64,000 nt of DNA. It comes from Myxococcus eversor. Its GTDB lineage: Bacteria > Myxococcota > Myxococcia > Myxococcales > Myxococcaceae. The notes beneath the pieces were generated by a model that ran no database searches, was not told the DNA's origin, and saw nothing but the letters and a program-made list of their open reading frames with translations. The stretch covers positions 186,001-250,000 of the forward strand of contig NZ_JAAIXY010000002.1 of assembly GCF_010894455.1 (NCBI RefSeq), read 5' to 3'. Shown here piece by piece: positions 63,720-64,000 of the stretch; the stretch's first letter is position 1; each line of letters begins with the position of its first letter. Made by a program: the position numbers and the translations under genes.

Positions 63720-64000
63720 ATGTCCTCGACAAGTCACGTCTCCCCTACTCTCGAGCCGCCCGCTTCTCGCTGGCTGTGCGTGGCATCCCTCTCCTTGCTC
63801 CTCGCTGGCTGCGCGACGACACCCGCTCAGCGAGCAAGCAGCTATCGCTTCGACACGGTCTCGAACACCTGCCGTCAACAGACGCAGACCTGTGTCGCCC
63901 TTGCCGGGAAGGACTTCATCCAGGCACCGGGACATGCCGCGGCCACACTGGGAGCCTCGCTTCATGAAGCGCTTCGGATTCTGGACGGAGGGACGAAGGC
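63720..64000 (+). CDS. Lipoprotein, 5' part (runs off right edge)
   Basis: From ATG 63720 the frame is open to the window end (93 codons). An N-terminal type II signal is visible: SLLLAGC, with the Cys near residue 31. The mature start SYRFDTVSNTCRQQTQTCVA, then LAGKDFIQAPGHAATLGASL and HEALRILDGG, recalls the conserved carrier part of myxobacterial toxin-type lipoprotein families (Cys pair, then an Ala-rich helix ending in L-D-x-x-T), from memory only. The C-terminal part, which would show any toxin domain, lies outside. Divergent from the M16 operon. Confidence 0.65.
   Translation, partial: MSSTSHVSPTLEPPASRWLCVASLSLLLAGCATTPAQRASSYRFDTVSNTCRQQTQTCVALAGKDFIQAPGHAAATLGASLHEALRILDGGTK

Noticed and set aside
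62177..63967. Forward frame of about 596 codons over the M16 catalytic subunit
   Set aside because: Gly/Val/Glu-rich shadow without a domain; the reverse strand carries HFFEH.

Overview
The window is 64 kb of very GC-rich DNA (strong G/C in third codon positions) that looks like a chromosomal segment of a myxobacterium, most likely a Myxococcaceae member. The case rests on gene content: a very high share of lipoproteins and secreted proteins, a Ser/Thr kinase fused to NTPase and formylglycine-enzyme-like domains, an FHA-sigma54 activator, many PAS/GAF histidine kinases, an ADYC-domain protein, PPC-domain proteases and a TadE/TadG cluster. I saw no tRNA, rRNA, CRISPR array, integrase, transposase or insertion sequence. 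Genus is an inference.

Layout. 1-6.2 kb: 5' part of an alpha-2-macroglobulin-like protein (reverse strand, running off the left edge), then small hypothetical and secreted proteins and an orphan nucleotidyltransferase-fold protein. 6.3-9.4 kb (reverse): LysR regulator, AEC permease, myxobacterial two-helix lipoprotein and a possible partner protein, joined by ATGA overlaps and a short gap. 9.5-17.7 kb (forward): a lipoprotein, then an FHA-sigma54 activator translationally coupled to a 1275-residue kinase/NTPase/PEGA/FGE-like protein, then an ADYC-domain secreted protein. 18.2-23.1 kb: MFS permease, metzincin protease with two PPC repeats, TPR lipoprotein, with clear hairpin terminators. 23.4-29.7 kb: signalling block with a CheY-like regulator, FRG-domain protein, a receiver-kinase and a large PAS/GAF kinase.

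30.1-36.9 kb: a five-gene TadE/TadG-type pseudopilin cluster flanked by two related secreted proteins. 37-46.3 kb: the best-defined functional neighbourhood. A PAS-AraC regulator lies divergent to a secreted M9 collagenase, and a convergent operon encodes the whole trans-4-hydroxy-L-proline route to 2-oxoglutarate: epimerase, three-subunit D-hydroxyproline dehydrogenase, deaminase and 2-oxoglutarate semialdehyde dehydrogenase. Collagen is the main natural source of hydroxyproline, so the two sides plausibly form one nutrient-acquisition unit.

46.6-58.8 kb: small Cys-containing lipoproteins, a serine hydrolase, a seven-helix chemoreceptor, an ECF-like sigma factor, a truncated serine-hydrolase remnant, an acyl-CoA dehydrogenase, a cytoplasmic coiled-coil histidine kinase, a Cys-cluster protein, an Asn/Gly/Thr-repeat lipoprotein and a DUF1615-like lipoprotein. 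58.8-64 kb: a large lipoprotein, an M16 protease pair (one inactive-type, one active-type subunit) and the start of another lipoprotein at the right edge. Functions are read from motifs by eye; no database search was run.
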